Assembly (NCBI RefSeq): GCF_937976295.1
Contig: NZ_CALJRY010000353.1
Span: 1-6,246, forward strand
Direction: 5' to 3'
Length of the DNA stretch: 6,246 nucleotides
Source: an uncultured Rothia sp.
GTDB taxonomy: Bacteria; Actinomycetota; Actinomycetes; Actinomycetales; Micrococcaceae
The translations under genes were made by a program, and so were the position numbers. Numbering within the stretch: the first letter of the stretch is position 1; each line of letters opens with the position of its first letter. The notes beneath the pieces were generated by a model, which was given only the letters and a program-made list of their open reading frames with translations, did not search any database and had not been told where the DNA came from. This document shows positions 4,306-6,246 of this stretch, one piece after another.

Positions 4306-6138
4306 TCCTCGCTTCCCAGCCACATGCGCTTTGCGCTACCCAAAAACATGGCTAAGAGCGGCTGCGCCCTCACTTTGGCGGGCGCCATGCTCTTGCCCCT
4401 CTCCCCCGCGTTTGCGGCTCCTGCTGCTACTCCGGTAGCAGCCCAGGCTGTCGCGCAGGGTGAGGCTCAGGGTGCTCAGAGTCTGCAGGTTACCTCCGGC
4501 ACTTTTGATATTCTCAAGGGCGGCAACGTGACGGTTAGCGGCTCCGGTTTCTCCAAGGATTTCGTTAAGGGCAAGTCGTTCCGCCTGTACGTTGTTCCTA
4601 AGGGTGAAAGCGTTGCTTTCCCGCCGCACCGTCCGCGTGATTACCCCTTCTATGTTCAGGATGTTCCCGCCTCCGCTTTTGCGGCTGACGGCACCGTGAA
4701 TCTGACCGCTTCTATCGGCGCTAACTATCTGGAGGCCAATGGCTCGTCCTTCGATGTTGTGCTCGGTTACCGCGATGACGCTGAAGACGGCTGGATTCCC
4801 GCGGATGAGGTTCGTACCGAGCTGAAGGTTGCGGATGTTCCCACCGTTGATTCCCCGACCCTGTCGTACAGCGCTTCGTCAGTGAATGCTTCTGAGAACA
4901 CTAAGGTCACCGTGAACGGTGCCGGTTTCCAGAACATTTCGTACAACGGTAGCGAGTCGCTGATTGTTGCGGTTCGTGCGGTTGATCCGGCGACCGGTAA
5001 GGCGACCGGCCCCGCGCTGGCTCAGTCGGAGGCTAAGTTCACCTCCTACTCTGCTTTCTTCGGTCAGTACATGGGTTACACCAACGGCCGTTTCTCGACT
5101 GTTCTGGACATCCCGGCGGGCACCCTGAAGTCTGGCAGCTCCTATGTTGTGCAGACTTTCGAGTTCAACGTTCCGGAAGATAACGATGAGGCGAACAGCC
5201 AGGCGCTGAGCACTCAGGCGTTTGTGCCGGTGAACGGCGAAAACGTTAAGAAGGCGTCTCCTTCGGTTTCTTTGAGCACTGACACGGTGGATTTGAGCTC
5301 TTCGACCACTATCCGTGTGAAGGGTAAGGATTTCAACGTCCCTGCTGGCGCTACCGTGAACGTGCTGTTCTCGGCTGCTGAGGCTGACGGCAACCCGACC
5401 GGTGAGGCTCTGGAGAGCATCACCCTGAACGCCGCCCGTGTGGCGACCGGCGCGTTTGAGACGACCGTTAATGTTGACGGCACCAAGCTGGATGCTGATA
5501 GCCACTACGCTATTTTCGTGACCGTGAACTACGCCGATGGTGGCAGCGAGCGCATCGCGGCTGATTATCTGACTCTGACTGGTGAGTCTGCGAACCAGAA
5601 GGCTCGTGAGCGTTTCGCTGACGTTCCGGCTGCTCACGCGAACCACAAGGCTGTTCTGTGGGCTGCTGATCAGAAGCTGATTGATTCTCGTGAGAAGGAT
5701 TGGTTCGGCGTTAATGATGATGCGACCCGCGGTGAGCTGACTGTTGCACTGTACCGTATGGCTGGTTCCCCGAAGGTTGCTCTGCCGGCTACTAGCCCGT
5801 ACCCGGATGTAAAGACTGATGATCCGAACTACGCTGCGTACATTTGGGCTCGTCAGAAGGGCATTACTTTCGGTTGGTCTGATGGTAAGTTCCACGCGGA
5901 TGCCGGCATTTCGAATGCTACTGTTGCGGCGTTCCTGTACCGTTTTGACGGTAAGAAGCCGGTTGCTGTAACTGAGGCGCCGTACACCGATGTGAAGGTC
6001 GGTTCTGCGTTCTACCGTGAGATTACGTGGGCTAAGCAGCAGAAGCTGCAGGTGTTCCCGGGTTCTGAGTACCACCCGACTGCGCTGGTGAGCCGTGGTG
6101 AGCTGGCTGGTTTCTTGATGAACTACAAGGTCCGCTAG
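4303..6138 (+). CDS. Secreted SLH-anchored Ig-like surface protein (gene 3)
   Basis: A 611-residue precursor, about 573 after processing. Residues 1-38 are a signal peptide (lysines at 14 and 18, core CALTLAGAMLLPLSP, likely cleavage AFA|AP). An Ala/Gln-rich linker (39-60) leads to one A-B-C block: A 61-183 (opens LQVTSGTFDILKGGNVTV), B 185-315 (TIG-like VTVNGAGFQN, IPAGTLKSG from 270) and C about 319-430. Three SLH-type repeats follow: 433-490 (FADV, TRGE), 498-551 (YPDV, GWSDGKFH, but SNAT at the TRAE place) and 559-611 (YTDV, SRGE). This is the most canonical SLH region of the three genes, and wall-polymer binding is plausible from the family. There is no LPXTG signal; LPATS at 494 is internal. 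Codon use is uniform (GCT, CGT, AAG, GGC/GGT; rare AGG or CTA absent or nearly so), suggesting high expression. It is probably an abundant surface-coat or adhesion protein; the ligand is unknown. Confidence 0.95.
   Translation: MSSLPSHMRFALPKNMAKSGCALTLAGAMLLPLSPAFAAPAATPVAAQAVAQGEAQGAQSLQVTSGTFDILKGGNVTVSGSGFSKDFVKGKSFRLYVVPKGESVAFPPHRPRDYPFYVQDVPASAFAADGTVNLTASIGANYLEANGSSFDVVLGYRDDAEDGWIPADEVRTELKVADVPTVDSPTLSYSASSVNASENTKVTVNGAGFQNISYNGSESLIVAVRAVDPATGKATGPALAQSEAKFTSYSAFFGQYMGYTNGRFSTVLDIPAGTLKSGSSYVVQTFEFNVPEDNDEANSQALSTQAFVPVNGENVKKASPSVSLSTDTVDLSSSTTIRVKGKDFNVPAGATVNVLFSAAEADGNPTGEALESITLNAARVATGAFETTVNVDGTKLDADSHYAIFVTVNYADGGSERIAADYLTLTGESANQKARERFADVPAAHANHKAVLWAADQKLIDSREKDWFGVNDDATRGELTVALYRMAGSPKVALPATSPYPDVKTDDPNYAAYIWARQKGITFGWSDGKFHADAGISNATVAAFLYRFDGKKPVAVTEAPYTDVKVGSAFYREITWAKQQKLQVFPGSEYHPTALVSRGELAGFLMNYKVR
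5842..5867 (+). repeat. SLH-core DNA repeat (gene 3 copy)
   Basis: This stretch is identical base for base to 3486-3511 in gene 2, and its first 15 bases match 10-24 in gene 1. It encodes the most conserved helix-turn of the second SLH repeat. Confidence 0.85.
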
Positions 6139-6145
6139 AGCTCTA

Positions 6146-6176
6146 TAGGGTCTGCTAGGGCTAGTCTCTAGGGTCT
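6146..6176. repeat. Short TAGGGTCT direct repeats after gene 3
   Basis: TAGGGTCT occurs at 6146-6153 and 6169-6176, with a partial copy (CTAGGGCT) between them at 6155-6162. The repeats lie between the gene 3 stop and its terminator. They are probably slippage products; no function is evident. Confidence 0.45.
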
Positions 6177-6185
6177 AAAGATTAT

Positions 6186-6236
6186 GCCGGGCTGGCGGTG
6201 ATGAGACGTTGGTTTTATCCCGCTGGCCCGGCTTTT
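6186..6236 (+). terminator. Intrinsic terminator of gene 3
   Basis: GCCGGGCTGGCGG (6186-6198) pairs with CCGCTGGCCCGGC (6220-6232) over 13 bp, including two adjacent G-U pairs, and TTTT (6233-6236) follows. The GC-rich stem and U run are typical. It lies 47 bases after the stop codon and ends the gene 3 transcript. The G-U pairs become mismatches on the other strand, which favours + strand use. Confidence 0.88.
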
Positions 6237-6246
6237 CTGTGCCTCC

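Noticed and set aside
5782..5796. LPATS in gene 3 (also in gene 2), resembling a sortase signal
   Set aside because: It lies between SLH repeats, has Ser instead of Gly, and is not followed by a hydrophobic segment and basic tail.
4879..6075. 398-codon open frame on the - strand
   Set aside because: It is antisense to the strongly codon-biased gene 3. The Arg/Val/Leu/Ser-rich low-complexity product is typical of a shadow frame.
1..6246. CRISPR arrays, tRNA/rRNA genes, insertion sequences, attachment sites
   Set aside because: I saw no regular spaced repeats, no tRNA-like cloverleaf, no transposase-like protein and no terminal inverted repeats with target duplications.

Overview
The window most likely comes from a moderately high-GC Gram-positive actinobacterium. 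A Rothia-like member of the Micrococcaceae is my best guess, from the style of the surface-protein domains and the codon use; this is an inference, and no marker gene confirms it. All coding sequence I can support lies on the + strand. It consists of three paralogous genes for secreted cell-surface proteins arranged head to tail: the last 133 codons of gene 1 (1-402), the complete gene 2 (642-3884, 1080 aa) and the complete gene 3 (4303-6138, 611 aa).

All three share a C-terminal wall-binding region of S-layer-homology (SLH) type modules. Genes 2 and 3 also have a signal peptide, a low-complexity linker, and Ig-like/IPT-TIG-like beta-sandwich domains. Gene 3 has one block of three different domains (A-B-C). 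Gene 2 has the block twice (A-B-C-A-B-C), which accounts for most of its extra length. Gene 3 keeps near-canonical SLH motifs and a very uniform codon usage. In genes 1 and 2 the SLH repeats are diverged: the TRAE-type motif is altered, the F/Y-x-DV motif is lost in places, and a longer linker precedes the last repeat. There is no sortase LPXTG tail, so attachment is probably non-covalent, through a wall polymer.

The intergenic regions carry RNA-level structure. Region 403-641 has a 14-bp perfect palindrome nested in a second inverted repeat, a 45-nt G-free tract, and a start region shared with gene 3. Region 3885-4302 has an inverted repeat straddling the gene 2 stop codon, a three-stem structure ending in T6 (3991-4064) that is probably the gene 2 terminator, a perfect dyad (4095-4112), and a strong 5' UTR hairpin (4246-4282) just before the gene 3 start. 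A clear intrinsic terminator follows gene 3 (6186-6236). Separate terminators and leaders suggest three transcription units rather than one operon.

The best candidate for something undescribed is the locus as a whole: a tandem, recombinogenic array of SLH-anchored proteins whose Ig-like stalks grow by whole-block duplication, with stalk and anchor evolving at different rates. No function beyond surface display or adhesion can be claimed from sequence alone.
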